From positions 1 through 64,000 of the forward strand of contig BCHS01000012.1 of NCBI GenBank assembly GCA_039545275.1: a stretch of 64,000 nucleotides of DNA, written 5' to 3'. A program made the position numbers and the translations under genes. Source of the DNA: Pseudomicrostroma phylloplanum. Its lineage: Eukaryota; Basidiomycota; Exobasidiomycetes; Microstromatales. The notes under the pieces are model-generated. The model ran no database searches, was not told the DNA's origin, and saw nothing but the letters and a program-made list of their open reading frames with translations. This document shows positions 1-11,330 of this stretch, piece by piece. The first letter of the stretch is position 1, and every line of letters starts with the position of its first letter.

Positions 1-91
1 GAGGCAGACAGCCAACCCTATCGCACTGCAAGCCAGACACTTTCCTACGCCTAAAACAAAAACCGAGGCAGACAGCCAACCCTATCGCACT
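1..91. repeat. Direct repeat, 27 bp, two copies 64 bp apart
   Basis: A 27-base segment beginning GAGGCAGACAGCCAACCC occurs identically at 1-27 and 65-91. The first copy touches the window edge, so this may be the end of a longer tandem array with a 64-bp period. Bases 92-200 hold nothing recognisable apart from the presumed promoter and 5' leader of the gene starting at 201. Confidence 0.8.
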
Positions 92-200
92 TTCATGACG
101 CGCGCCGTGGACAATCTCCGCTTGTGGAGGCGGAAGAAGCGGAGACAAGGTTGTCGTTGTCCTTGGCTCCTTCGCTTCCCCGCACTTCTCATCACGCACC

Positions 201-1112
201 ATGTCCTCGCAAGCTCGCCTGCCATATCGTGATAGCCCGGACGGAGATAGCCTTGCTCCCGCACAGCTGAGCAAGATTTTGATCGCCGAATGTCAACGTG
301 AGGAATATCGCGCAGCCCGAGGCCAAGTCAGACTCACAGTCACCTGACAGGTGCACCCCACCATTCGCTCGCATTCCGCCTTCACAGTCCTGCGGTTTCC
401 CACATTCTGTAGCGAGACTGCCTTCGCTCTGGGTACTCGGATCAGGAAGACCTTCCAGGAAGATGCCCGCTACCACCAAAATGGCGAAGCGGGTATGGCT
501 CTTGCCATCACTCTCTTCGACGGCGTTATTTTGTACCAGACTTCCGTCGGTCAGGGTGTGACAGCGGACAATATGGAATGGCTGAAGAGGAAGACAAACA
601 CCGTCATGAGATTCGGCGTACCTTCGTGGCTGCGCGGACAGCAGCGGCTGGCTAAAGGACGACCGGCTGATGACCCATTGCTGGGGCCAGATTTCGCGGT
701 AGGTACAGACGGTCTCGTGAGGAGCAAGTGGCAGCTCCCAGCGCTAGGCGATGGGCGTACAGAGACGATCTGATACTGACCTTGACGTAATGACTGTCTT
801 CTGTAGGCTCACGGAGGTGCCTTCCCAATCTACGTCAAGGTGAGTTACAAAGTAGCGCAAGCGAGCATCATGCGATGGTCTGACGTGTCCCTTATGTCTT
901 CGTTGGCTGATGCGAGCAGGGCGTAGACGTGGGGCCAATCGGGGCGGTGACCATCTCTGGTGAGTGACAGCTGCTCTTGCTCGCCTCTCTACTCTCCAGC
1001 GCAAACTAACCCTCTCCTTTCTCCCCTCGACGGAATTGCAGGAATGACCCAGGAGCTGGATCACGAGCTGGCTGTATTGAGCATCAGGTCGATGATCGAA
1101 GACATGGCCTGA
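201..1112 (+). CDS. UPF0303 / heme-degrading-domain-like protein
   Basis: Five exons: 201-297, 388-698, 807-839, 920-959 and 1042-1112, joining in phase to a 183-residue protein. The first donor is GTGAGG at 298 and the join skips an in-frame stop in intron 1. The family is recognised from the core segment ALGTRIRKTF, a central VILYQTSVGQG strand, the EWLKRKTNTVMRFG helix and the late AHGGAFPIYVKGVDVGPIGAVTISG region, split over three exons. The C-terminus, with its ELDHELAVLSIR helix, also fits. These match the UPF0303 group (yeast YBR137W type, related to HbpS-like heme-binding proteins). The length fits this single-domain family. The cellular role is not settled for the family, so only the fold assignment is offered. 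Confidence 0.82.
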
Positions 1113-1378
1113 GTGTCGTTCTTGTGTAGATATCTGACTCTCATGAAGTCTATTTAGGCGATACGCAGACGCTGGTGGGCTGTCTGGTGTTACTTTTGCA
1201 AGCGGAGTGACTCAAACCCTGCTGCACGCCGCTCTTTCTGCTTTGGCTGGCGTCATTCCGGTTGCAGCTTCGCAATTTTGTCCTTCGATCTGCCCATCTT
1301 TACTGCCATTCGACTGTCCATCCTGCCATCGTCACTGCACCCACTGCTTCGGCCTCTACCTCCCCGCTTTCACTGCTG

Positions 1379-2931
1379 ATGTGTCGCCTCCTCGTCTTCA
1401 AAGGGGTGGAGCCGATCCAGCTGTCCAATCTGGTCACGAAGCCAGCCCACTCCATTATCAACCAGGCCTTTGATGCTCGCCTTCGCCTGGACGCTACTCG
1501 GTCTGTCAATGGCGATGGCTTTGGCCTGGGATGGTACGATGCTGTCGAGTGCGAGGCTGCAGAGTCATCCTCTTCTCGCAGTGCTCATACCAATGGTGTA
1601 GATGACGCTGCCCCCAAAGCAACGCTAAGGGACACCAAGGACGCCAACCCTGAGGCGCCTTGTATCTTTACCTCCGTCACACCGGCCTGGAATAATCAGA
1701 ACTTAAGGCGACTGTGCGAGAAGATTAGATCGCCCCTCGTCTTCGCACACGTCAGGGCATCGACGGCTGGCGCCTTGTCAGAGACCAACTGCCACCCATG
1801 GAGATTCGGTCGCCTGATGTGGATGCATAATGGGCAGATTTCTTCCTTCTCGAAGCTCAAGAGGACTTTGCTATCGTCTCTGGACGATGAGCTGCTAGAT
1901 TTTCCGCAAGGACAGACCGACAGCGAGTGGGCCTTTGCGCTCTTCCTCAGTCATCTCGACAGACCTCAGCGGGAGGAGGCCTTTGCTTGGAAGGAGCTGA
2001 AGACCGCGATGGAGAAGACGATTGCAGATCTCAATGCTTGGGCCAAGAGCAAGGGTGTGCAAGAAGTGAGTGGACGAGATCGGCACTTCAGCAAGGCTCG
2101 TCAAGACATCTGATCTTCTCTCCTCCCTTGACAGCCCTCTCTGATGAATTTCTGCGTGACAGACGGCTTGTCCATTTTGTGCACTCGCTACGTGTCTTCC
2201 CTACACGACGAAGCCGCCTCGTTGTACTTTTCGTCGGGTACGAGCTTCTACGAGAGGGAAAAGGGCATGTTCCGCATGCAAAAGGAGGACCGGCGGCAGA
2301 ACATTGTAGTGGTGGCCAGTGAGCCGCTCACCTTCCAAAAGGGTTAGTAACAGCAGCAGCATGATCGTCAAGAGGTCATGCATGTGACGGGACTTGAGTC
2401 TGACGCAGATTCTGCTCCATTTGCACTTATACAGCCGACTGGATGGAGGTGCCCACCAATACCATGATCATCATCACTCCCAAGATGAACGTCCTCCAGA
2501 TTCCCATCTTGGACGAATATTCCCCCATCGATCGGCCCCATCCTTCAAGAGCGCCAAGAGCAGCAAACCCCTCGAAGGCTGATGAGCCAGACAATTTCCT
2601 CCAGTACCAAAGCCACCACGCCAAAGCTGCCCACTTTACCTCGCCTCTGCAACAGATCCACGTCGAGGGATACAGCAGATCTCGAGGCGAGGGCGTCAAT
2701 CGGAGTGCCCACGGCCATGGCCTCGGGACTGGAGAGGAGGATGACGAGGAGACGGGCGAGGGATCATTTCTGGACAAGGCACAGCAGAGGAACCGGCGCA
2801 GGGAAGGCAGTACGCAGCGTTCGCCTGCCTTTGCCCTACACAAGGGCTTCCCGCCCAACAGCCACGTCGGCCTCGGTGTGGCCGGGGGTGTCAATGGTAA
2901 TGCGGCGGCCGCTGCAGCTGGCAATGCTTGA
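1379..2931 (+). CDS. DUG3: Class II glutamine amidotransferase, Dug3-type
   Basis: Three exons: 1379-2065, 2135-2342 and 2435-2931, joining in phase to 463 residues. The protein starts MCRLL, so Cys2 becomes the N-terminal nucleophile of a class II (Ntn) glutaminase once Met1 is removed. Further family marks are NGDGFGLGWYD near residue 45, FAHVRAST, NCHPWRFG, WMHNGQISSF and the QTDSEWAF segment. The Dug3 family acts with Dug2 in cytosolic glutathione breakdown, giving Cys-Gly for the Dug1 peptidase. The start is fixed by the need for Cys at position 2, so the longer open frame upstream is rejected. The last roughly 100 residues (SRSRGEGVNRS to AAAAAAGNA) are low complexity. Confidence 0.9.
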
Positions 2932-3366
2932 ACGGTGGTGGCAAGACAGTCAGGAATGGCGTATGACGACGATCAGGTGCGCAAAAGGCAACCGAACTAT
3001 ACCCACGCTCTCAATCGATCTTTACCATCTACTATCGTTTGCTATTGAGACCCCAGTCGATCAGTGTGCAGTGCCGTCCAACTCAGAAGTAGCCAATAGT
3101 GTGATGGTAAAGACGTACGATTCGAGGAGGGGAAAAGGACGACGGGACAGGATGAAGCGAGGCCAGTACGCGGGTCATCGTCCGGTACGGTAAGGAGGGG
3201 CTGGGTACTGTACAACAAGACTGCCGCCTTTGCGATCGATGCTAAGGATCGCCTCATGGCAGTCAGGGTGAAGGGCGGTCTAGATGGACACGCTGAGGAG
3301 AGCTCATTAGGACGGGAAAGAGACGCGATTTGCTTCGAGCTATGACGAGACAGAGACCGCCTTCGC
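2932..3366. other. Intergenic, convergent 3' ends
   Basis: Lies between the 3' end of the DUG3-type gene (plus) and the 3' end of the H2A.Z gene (minus). It should hold both 3' UTRs. No other coding or structured feature was seen. Confidence 0.5.
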
Positions 3367-4441
3367 TTAGGCAGCAGAGGGGGTCGGGTCTCCCTTGGCC
3401 TTCTTGGGCTTGATGACTGGGAAGTGGGACGAAGACGGAAGATTGACAACAGAGGTAGGTGGTCAGAACTGGCTCTAAGCGACGCGTTCCTTTGTTCAAG
3501 AGACGCGTTTCGTACTCACGAGCCTTGTTGATGTGGGGCAGAACACCACCTCCTGCGATGACGGCCCTAACCAGCGAGTCCAGCTCCTCGTCACCTCTGA
3601 TGGCCAGCTGCAGATGCCTGGGGGTGATCCTCTTGACCCTCAAGTCCTTGGATGCATTTCCAGCCAATTCCAGAAGCTCGGCGGTGAGGTACTCCAGGAT
3701 AGCGCAGGTGTAGACGGATGCCTTGGCTCCGATGCGGATGTTGTTCTGGGTTCGTCGCTTGAGGTGTCGGTGAACACGTCCAACAGGGAACTTTGAGCAA
3801 ACGCAACCGAACAGTCAGGAGAGTTTACGTGTCAGCATCAGTATCGCTCTCGAGCGTGTTAACGACGGCAGCGCTCCCCTACGCCCAGGAGAAGGGAGAG
3901 AGGCGCGGATGGGAGTCCCAGAAGCCAGCAGGCTCATCAAGACCACACCAGGTGCTCGTATGAATGCAAGTAGCATCAGAGCTCGGCCTACGGCAACGCG
4001 ACTAGCTCCTGCTGTGATAGCGAAAGAGAGCATCGGGCTGCTAGCGGAAGCCGCCAGGATGGCAAGCCTTGCTTGTTGACCCGTTCTGCGCCGCCTTAGC
4101 GGTCCTGTCAAAGACTGTACTGCAGTCCAAGCAGACCAGTCATCTCCTTTGCATCCACTCGGCCATGCGGCAAGGCAGCAGACCACCTCCCATGGCGAGC
4201 ACTACCAACTGTTGGCCATTAGCAGCGGCCCACTGACGTCGACCGACATCACTGATATGTCGGTGACCGTGGCCGCGTACCAGGCAGAGCACGGAGCGAG
4301 TCAACTCACCTGCAAACCGGCCCTGCTGCTCTGAGTCACGGCCTTGCTCTTGCTCTTCTTGTCGGCGGCTGCTCCTGCGCCGCTGATGGCGTTGGACACG
4401 GCGCCCATGACCTTGGATCCGGTAGACTTCTTTGAGGACAT
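3367..4441 (-). CDS. HTZ1: Histone H2A.Z
   Basis: Three exons on the minus strand: 4441-4310, 3790-3520 and 3416-3367, joining in phase to 150 residues. The histone fold reads [12 protein letters not shown], then [31 protein letters not shown] and [22 protein letters not shown], then HINKALIKPKK. The [13 protein letters not shown] and RGDEELDSL segments mark the H2A.Z variant rather than canonical H2A. The N-terminal tail is lysine-rich and the C-terminus ([14 protein letters not shown]) is short. H2A.Z replaces H2A next to promoters and is deposited by SWR1. Intron 1 (3791-4309, 519 bp) is several times longer than other introns here. Confidence 0.96.
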
Positions 4442-4890
4442 GATTGCGTGTGTGAGGTGGTGGAATGTGGGGTTCAAAGGGAGCAAGGATACGTGGGTGG
4501 TAGTGGTAGTGGTTGTGTTATCGGAGGCAAAGGGGGAAGGGGAGCGAGGAACGAGGAACAGGAAAGGAAAGGAGGGCGGAGTGGGAAGCCGCCAGGCCGT
4601 GCGACGTCGAGGCGCGCCCGTGACTGATGGGATCAGTGGAGCGTGTCCCATTTCCGCTTCAGCTCGCGGGGCAGCACTCATCCCTCACACGACGAGGCCA
4701 CGCAGAGGAGGGGAAGCGCTCACAGAACGTATACTAGGATATTATGATACATGGCCACAAGGTCAACGAAACCGAGTGACGAGGGTACGAAGGTGAGGAA
4801 CAGGTTACAACAAGACGTGGATCGCAGTCCGGCCTCGATCGTGGTGCCCCTCTGTTGCTGAAGCACAGTGCATACAGTATCTTGCCGCCC
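4442..4890. other. Intergenic, H2A.Z promoter side
   Basis: Upstream of the minus-strand H2A.Z gene and downstream of the membrane-protein gene ending at 4891. It contains a GT-rich run near 4494-4520 (GGTGG/TAGTGG repeats). No gene was seen. Confidence 0.45.
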
Positions 4891-5596
4891 TCAGGTCCTG
4901 CCTTGCGAGGGGTACTGTTGTCGCGAATATCTCACAGGTTGCTGATAGCCTCTCGTCCAATCGTTGCTGTCCGTATTGGCCCCTGCTGCAGCCACCAGAG
5001 GCACAGTGGGGCCATCGCCCATCAATGTACTCTCGCTCATCAAGCTCTCATCATCGCCTTGCTCTTCATATAGTCTTGGTCCCCTGTCGCCCGACCTCTC
5101 GCCAGTACTTCCCTGTACTTGACTGTAGTCCCCGTAGCCACTGGCCCTGCCTGAGCCTCTACCAATCTTGGCAAAGTCGTACGGTACAAAGTCGGTCTTG
5201 GCCGCCCTTGACCGCTGCTGGGGAGCAGCCCTTGCGGCATTTGTCTCTTTCATCCTCATCGATGGCCCTGACTCTGTCCTCAGCTTCCTGCGTTGTTTCC
5301 TCTTCCTCGTCTGGCGGATGCAGAGGTACCACAGCGCCAAGATGGTCAGACCGAGAACCAGGACGATGCCCACCACCACGCCTGCAATCTGTCCTTTGCT
5401 CAAAGACAGCGCCTTGAGTGAGTCGCTACAAGGAGGCAAGAAGCAGAGGAGGACGAATAGTGATCAGAGGAATGAACGGTATGCCGGAATCTTGACACCT
5501 TGGCAGATGCCACACTCACTATCCTGCTTGGACGCCATCTGAGGCAGACTGGGTTACGCCTGACAGCGCACCCGCTCTTCGTTGAAGTACAGGCAT
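4891..5596 (-). CDS. Single-pass membrane protein of unknown function
   Basis: Two exons: 5596-5520 and 5425-4891, joining in phase (TA|C gives Tyr) to 203 residues. The short N-terminal part (MPVLQRRAGALSGVTQSA) is followed by SLSKGQ and one strong transmembrane helix (IAGVVVGIVLVLGLTILALW, about residues 38-57). A basic stop-transfer run RQTRKRKQRRK follows, then a roughly 130-residue polar cytoplasmic tail rich in Gly, Ser, Arg and Asp. The layout suggests a type III/N-out plasma-membrane or vesicle protein. No family is recognised. The start is the first Met in the spliced frame. A longer N-terminus with upstream exons cannot be excluded. Confidence 0.6.
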
Positions 5597-6244
5597 CAAT
5601 GCCAGGGACGATCGGTCTCGCTCTCCAAGCCGGCGGAGGACGAGCGCAAAGCTGGTAAGGATGTGACTGAGTCGTTCTCTGGCAGCTCTAGCGTAGCGTT
5701 GGAGAGGATTGGAATGTCTCTGGAACAGAAGACGAGGCGGATGTAAACGGTAGTCGTGCAGAAAGGGTCACTGACGTTGAGAAGAGAAGTTTTGCGAGCT
5801 CGTAGAGACAGTGAGTGAGTGAGAGGCAACTAGCGAAGAAGAGGATAGCATTCACGGGCTGGCAGGATGGGGGGGGGAGCAGTCTATTTCTCTGCTTCTC
5901 TTCGGTGGAATCAATCAGCTCGCCGGACATTCGTGGGCGAAGCGGCAGTGTGTTGATGTCCGGCGTTTGTGATCGATCGGGGTGGCCTGGCGAAAAGAGG
6001 CCGCACTGCTCTGGTGCCGGGACGCGGGCGAGATCCAAATGCCACGGAGTGTGGGGTAGAAGAAGCAAGCAGCATCTGATTGACTGAGGGCCCAAATTGC
6101 CGATGGCACGCACACACGCCCATGCACCCGCTGCAAAGACATCAACGACCTTGCACTCTCATCGTCACCCCCACAAGGGAAACAGATAGTGGTCCATGAC
6201 TCTAAGCTCCTCTCAGTAGGATATCTGGCCGACCAGGAGCCTCT
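5597..6244. other. Intergenic, no clear gene
   Basis: Open frames here (minus, about 5596-6145) have no start context or composition that stands out. The stretch is read as promoter of the membrane-protein gene plus 3' region of the hydrolase gene. A first exon of the membrane-protein gene could hide here. Confidence 0.4.
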
Positions 6245-7634
6245 CTAGGCTCCGAGATCGTGCAAGAGGGCCTTCGAAACGGCCTCTGGATGAGTGACGA
6301 CGATGAAGTGCTGAGTGGGCAAGAGGGCAAGTCGGCAAGAACATGAGCTGTTACTGTTCGAAGTATGCAACGAAGTACCCTCCCTGCCATGCTGACTCAC
6401 CTCTCCTCCAGGAATCACTGTCAGTCTCTTGCGCAGCTCATCGCCCTCTGGACCCAGGTGGTCAATTGACGCCATCGGGACAATGCTGTCGTAGTCGCCC
6501 CAGCTGAAGCAGCGGAGTATGCAGGAGGCAGGCATCATTGTCTTGTTCAGCAGCAGTCCTGCCAAAGGCCGTTCTCCTCGCCATGTACTCACATCACAGA
6601 CAAATGGTCTCCAAATGATCGGATGACTGCCTTCATAACGGCAGCCTGATCAAAGATGGGGCCTTCCCGGAAGGAGCTGAAGTAGCTGTGTGGGAAGCCT
6701 GGATGACGATTCAACTGCCAAGCCACGATGGGGTTGTTGGCAGGCAGCGGCAGGCCCAGACCAATGTTCTTGGACAATGTCTGCATCACGCCCACAGATA
6801 CGTAGTTGCTGGCATAGAGCCTGCCGGCCTGTCCAATGGCTTCACGAGGCGTAGCTCCAGCGGGACAGACCAACACTACCTTTTTGACACGGTCAGGGAA
6901 GTAGTGGGCAAAGTTTGCGACAATCGCACCACCCAGAGACATTCCCACGAGGTTGAAAGAGTTCCATCCAGGCAGCGCAGCCACCAGGTAGGACAGCTGA
7001 CTCAGGAACAGATCCACCCTGTGTGGCACTTGAGGCGAGTCGGAGTACCCGCGACCGTAAAGATCCTATTCGTGCCAAGGGTGAGGGTCGAAGATGAGCG
7101 AGGTGTAAAGCAGTCAATATGGCTTAGTGGTTCACTCACGAAAGAAAGGACTCGATAGCCTGCTTCAGCGAGCTTGGGTGCGACATTCTTCCAGACCGTG
7201 CTTGGAGTGGTGATGCCATGCACCAAGAAGACTTTCTCACCATCCTCCGGACCGAACTCATAGTACCTGAATTGAGCAGCGCGTCGAGGGAGATGTCAGC
7301 TACTTCATCCAGCGAACGCGCTAGCTAGCTTCGAGCTAGGCTTTAGCAAGCAAGCAAGCATTCACCTGATCTTGCCCAGCGGCGTCTTGAGGAACTTTCC
7401 ACCCGGGTAGATGTCCGCTGGATAAGCGCCTTCCTTGTCTAGCTCTGGTGCCTCCCTGACTTTGGCTACCGTGGAGCGGTCCAGCTTGGGGAGAAAGAGG
7501 TAGCCACTGGCGGCTACCAGCGCTACCGCACCCGCTAGACCCGTGTAAGGCCCTTGGACGCCATTGGGAGCGTGGCTGCTGAAGATGCGAGAGATCTGAG
7601 AGATGGTCGAGTCGATTTGCGATCCGATAGTCAT
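6245..7634 (-). CDS. Alpha/beta hydrolase with N-terminal membrane anchor
   Basis: Five exons: 7634-7366, 7266-7140, 7065-6593, 6503-6401 and 6310-6245, joining in phase to 345 residues. An N-terminal hydrophobic stretch (LAGAVALVAASGYLFL, about residues 33-48) probably anchors the protein. The fold is shown by VFLVHGITTPSTVW (oxyanion region), DLYGRGYSDSP, the nucleophile elbow GMSLGG, WGDYDSIVP (acid region, Asp) and VVTHPEAV near the C-terminus, supplying the His. This is the lysophospholipase/epoxide-hydrolase-like subgroup. The substrate is unknown. The start is set by an in-frame ATG just before the anchor. It is transcribed divergently from the acyltransferase at 7996. Confidence 0.85.
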
Positions 7635-7995
7635 GATGAAGGATGAGAGGAGAGGGCAATGAAGGGCAAGATGAGATGGAAGTGGGTAGCAGAGGAGGTA
7701 CGGATCAAGCGATTGCTTGGCCGTGCGAGAGATGCAGCTGCTCGTCGTCGTCTGCCTCCACTGCCGGCCGGCATTTCCGCTTCCGCCTCTCTTTCCGAAG
7801 CGTCGGCTCTCTACTGCTTGTCTGGACAGACTACTGAACCACATCTCCTCGCGGACGTTTGAAACAGAGGCTGACCATCACTGGGCCAGCCTGACTGGCG
7901 GTTGCTGGCCAGCGCTCGCTCATGATGGTCGATGAAGCGTGTGGTGAACGGCGTCTCGGTCAGTATCAGGCGCCAAGAGCCCCAGGCTGCTCAAC
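7635..7995. promoter_or_regulatory. Divergent promoter region
   Basis: These 361 bp separate the 5' ends of the hydrolase (minus) and the acyltransferase (plus), so both promoters must lie here. No specific operator sequence was identified. Confidence 0.45.
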
Positions 7996-9429
7996 ATGCT
8001 CAGCAGTGTCCTGACGCGCCCCTCTTTCGGCCCGGCAGGACTCCATGAGCGTTGGTCTCTCACTCGTGACAACGTAGGCGCCCCGCCTATCCTCGTCTTC
8101 GTCGCAGAGTCCGACGATTCGCTGTTCGGTCGGACGGCGCTCAGAAGCCATCTGTCGGATCGCATTCAATTGCTACTCCAGGCGTATCCTTTGCTCTCTT
8201 GCTGCTTATTGAACCCTCGAACGCGGCTGCCCGCTTTTGCTCAGCGGGTGGTCAAGGCTGAAGACGTCTTGAGCTCTATAGCCTCTGACAGTCCCACGAT
8301 CGTTTCGGAACTCATCTCTGAACGCTTCAATTGCCCAGACAGCTTCGACGTGCAAAAGGGGCCGCTATGGAAGGTTGAAATCATCGAGGACAAGGTATCA
8401 GGCGCTGACTTCGTGGTCATGTCGGTTCATCACACCATGGTGGACGGGCGAGGGGCGGCGAATCTCTTTGAGTTGCTCCTCGCTGACAACGGGCTCCCCG
8501 ACGAGGGAAAATTGCCTGGCCTACCGCTGCGGTCCGAGGATGTAATTGCCATGGCCCCCTCGTGGTCGTACATCCTGCCCAAAGCCTTCTTCGGCCTTGT
8601 TGTACCACGCATGCCGGCCCTCGTGCGCAGCTATCTCACCCCAAGACGTCCCTGGCTATGCGATCGAGCCGTGTTGGCGTCACCTCATCATGCAATCAAG
8701 CGTACAGAAGTCATACATTTTGCTGGAGCCTCACCTATCCTTCGACGGCTTGGCGCTTCCCACGGCGTGACGACCATCAACAGTGTTCTACATTCCGCTT
8801 GCGTCGCCACATGCCTTGCCCTCGCAAGCCCCTCGTCGCTGCCTCTGGCCCTAGACACAGCGACACCCATCAGCGAGCGAAAGCCGACGACCTGCACACC
8901 TTGCACCGGCAATTTCGTGGCTCTCTTCGAGTGGCATGGCAGTGTCAGAGCAGAAGCATCTTTTTGGGCAATTGCTCAAGAGTATGGCGCTAGCATCATC
9001 TCACCCGCCAAACGCACTCGAGCTCGATATGCAATCGGCGCTCTAGCATTCTTGCCCAACTCGGCCGATTGGCAAGGCACGCCCGAGAGACCAACGCAGT
9101 GGGAGGACTACCTCCTGACCAAGTCACACGACAGCAGACCCTTCGGCGCCAGTTTCGAGCTCTCGAATCTGGGCAGGATTTGCGCACCACTTTGGGTGAA
9201 AAGGCTAGCTTGGGCGCAGAGGCCATCTATCGCCTCGACGCCCCTGACCATTGACGCTTGTGGCCAGGGTAACGACATCAGCCTCTGCGTCGGATACAGC
9301 GAAGGTGTCCTCGAACCCGAGCTAGCGGCCTTTGCTGACGCTTTGAAGAGGGTGATGAGCCGAATTCTCAGCCTGGCAGAGGGTCAAGATTCTACCTTGG
9401 GGCATCTGGCTCGGGCGGAGAGCGACTAG
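7996..9429 (+). CDS. Acyltransferase, alcohol acetyltransferase-like
   Basis: A single-exon gene of 477 residues. The key feature is SVHHTMVDGRGA near residue 140, the HHxxxDG active-site motif of CoA-dependent acyltransferases (BAHD, NRPS condensation and fungal alcohol acetyltransferase, AATase, families). The second half contains RTEVIHFAGAS, then GVTTINSVLHSACV, the conserved 'tvs.llha.' region of these folds, and a late SFELSNLGRI segment like the AATase 'vSNlG' strand. The second His of HHxxxDG should act as the general base transferring an acetyl or acyl group from CoA to an alcohol or amine. The substrate cannot be read from sequence. It converges on a second HxxxDG acyltransferase gene. 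Confidence 0.8.
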   Translation: MLSSVLTRPSFGPAGLHERWSLTRDNVGAPPILVFVAESDDSLFGRTALRSHLSDRIQLLLQAYPLLSCCLLNPRTRLPAFAQRVVKAEDVLSSIASDSPTIVSELISERFNCPDSFDVQKGPLWKVEIIEDKVSGADFVVMSVHHTMVDGRGAANLFELLLADNGLPDEGKLPGLPLRSEDVIAMAPSWSYILPKAFFGLVVPRMPALVRSYLTPRRPWLCDRAVLASPHHAIKRTEVIHFAGASPILRRLGASHGVTTINSVLHSACVATCLALASPSSLPLALDTATPISERKPTTCTPCTGNFVALFEWHGSVRAEASFWAIAQEYGASIISPAKRTRARYAIGALAFLPNSADWQGTPERPTQWEDYLLTKSHDSRPFGASFELSNLGRICAPLWVKRLAWAQRPSIASTPLTIDACGQGNDISLCVGYSEGVLEPELAAFADALKRVMSRILSLAEGQDSTLGHLARAESD

Positions 9430-9639
9430 ACGGCGCTACAGTCGGTGCTAAATTAGAAATTATGGAGACGACTAGACGGAGCGCCTCACCTAGTCGATGG
9501 CAACATGGTTCCGGTAGCGCCAGGGGTAGTGCTGTCCGACTATGCCAGCGATCTGCCATGGGTGGCCACGTACTGCGCAGCTGGCTGCTTATAGGCGTGC
9601 AGCCCGAATGTGGGCCTTGAGGAGAGACTATCATTCCCA

Positions 9640-11330
9640 CTACACCCCCTCGTCTGTCCCTGAAGCTAGGACAAATTCCATGTTGCGCAGCGATGTAGCC
9701 AGGATAGTCTCCACTTGTGACTGAGCCCAGAGTCCCAGCGTGAACGTCAAGAGGAACGTCAAGCGACCATCGAATGAATAGCTACGTCCGTTGACCAAAG
9801 GAGTGGTGCGTCGTAACATCGCATCTGCATCGACTACTTGCAAATCGAGGCTGTCACCGCGATACTTCGTTGCGATGTATCGGTCTAAGAGGCCGTCGGC
9901 AGTACAGACAATGGGAGGCGCATGAACGCTTGATGAGCCCTGTTCTTCCTCTGGTTTTGATGGTTGCTCCATGAGCGCCTCGAATGCCGTCATCAAGGAG
10001 AATGTCTCCACCACAGCATTGCTTTTGTGTGCGACCACGATGGACGTGAGGGCTTGCGCCAAGCGATGGACCGAGATGGCATCCTCGTTTGTCCGAAGCC
10101 TACCTTGCCGAACATTGTCCGTGAGGGGCTGGCAGGGCAGGACATTGAAGGTTACGTCGATTGCGTTGCCGAAGAAGGGCTTCGGAAGAGGTACCAGGTC
10201 GCGAAGATTGATGGGAAAGTCATAGTAGATTTGGCTGGTCTCCACTGCCGGATATACCTCCAGCAGGGCAACAATGAAGCAAGCTTGCAAGAGCTGGGAA
10301 ACGGTCACGCCGAGCTGTCTGCACCGTAACAGAGCGCCAGTAGTCGATTCCTTTGACAAACGTCGCTTGGCCGTGCCCATGGCGGGAGTCACCTTCGCAG
10401 ACTGCGTTGAGACGGGCGCAAAGAGGTGTCCATTCTAGGGGACATCGCACTGGTCAGTCACTTTGAGAGAAAGGACGGCCATTGAAGCAGGCGGGCTGGA
10501 TGACTCACCGGGAATTTCATTGCATCAAGTAGCTGCTGCGCCAGAAGGGAATGATCTGTCTCGATGATCTCAGAGTTGAAGTAAGTCAGGAAGGATGGCT
10601 CCGGCATTTGTTTGCGCTGGGTGCTCGTAGCGCCAGACGCAATGGCTGCCAGCAGTGCATGTATCACATGCCACACGCCTGTCCCGTCGAAGCAGAGGTG
10701 AGAGGTGCGAAGGGTCAATGCGACGGTGCATGACGAATTTGAGCTCTCTGTGACGTCGCTATCTAGTATGGTCGCATCGAGGAAAGCGTGGCCTTGGACA
10801 TTGAATGGGCAGGCTGACCGGCAGACTTGCGCTGTGACTTCTTGCAGTATTTGATCAGGAGGGGAGCTCTGTGCCTCGGCTGCATGTGCTTGAAATGTGC
10901 CGTTGACCCACTGCTCTTCTTGGGACTCTTCGAAGTCATGCTGGTAGACGAAAACGGGGAATCCCTCTTCCGAGAGCTCGGCGAGTACAGAGAGCGTGGG
11001 GATCCGAGTGTACAGAGACCTCCACGCTTGACGGATGAGGTGACTGACATCGCCTGTCGGTCTTGGCGCATCTAGCTTGATGAGCACACTGTGTACCATA
11101 CTGAATGATGGACAGTCGATGCAAAGAACTTTCAGTCGTCTGAAGCTACAAGTGATACAATCGAGATGCGGCTTGACTCACTAGAACTCGAAATATTCAT
11201 GCTCGTTGCGCTGCGTGGTAGTGTACAGGCTCTTCTCTGCGCTGATGAGAGACCGGGTCAGCCTTGACTGTGATGCATCGAGGGTCCACTGTAAGCGTCT
11301 GCGAAGCTCATCAGCCTTGGAGACGCCCAT
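9640..11330 (-). CDS. Condensation-domain-like acyltransferase
   Basis: Three exons: 11330-11182, 11100-10509 and 10434-9640, joining in phase to 511 residues. The start is the ATG of MGVSKADELRR. The opening (WTLDASQSRLTRSL, then EHEYFEFYMVHSVLIKL) resembles the start of condensation or acyltransferase folds. The motif TSHLCFDGTGVWHV near residue 168 gives H-x3-D-G, a relaxed form of HHxxxDG with Ser in place of the first His. The C-terminal half has VTVSQLLQACFIVALL, INLRD and SFDGRLTFLLTFTLGLW. The neighbouring gene at 7996 has the same kind of motif, so the pair may work on one product. The substrate is unknown. The gene shares a 299-bp divergent promoter with the first RNase H gene. Confidence 0.78.
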
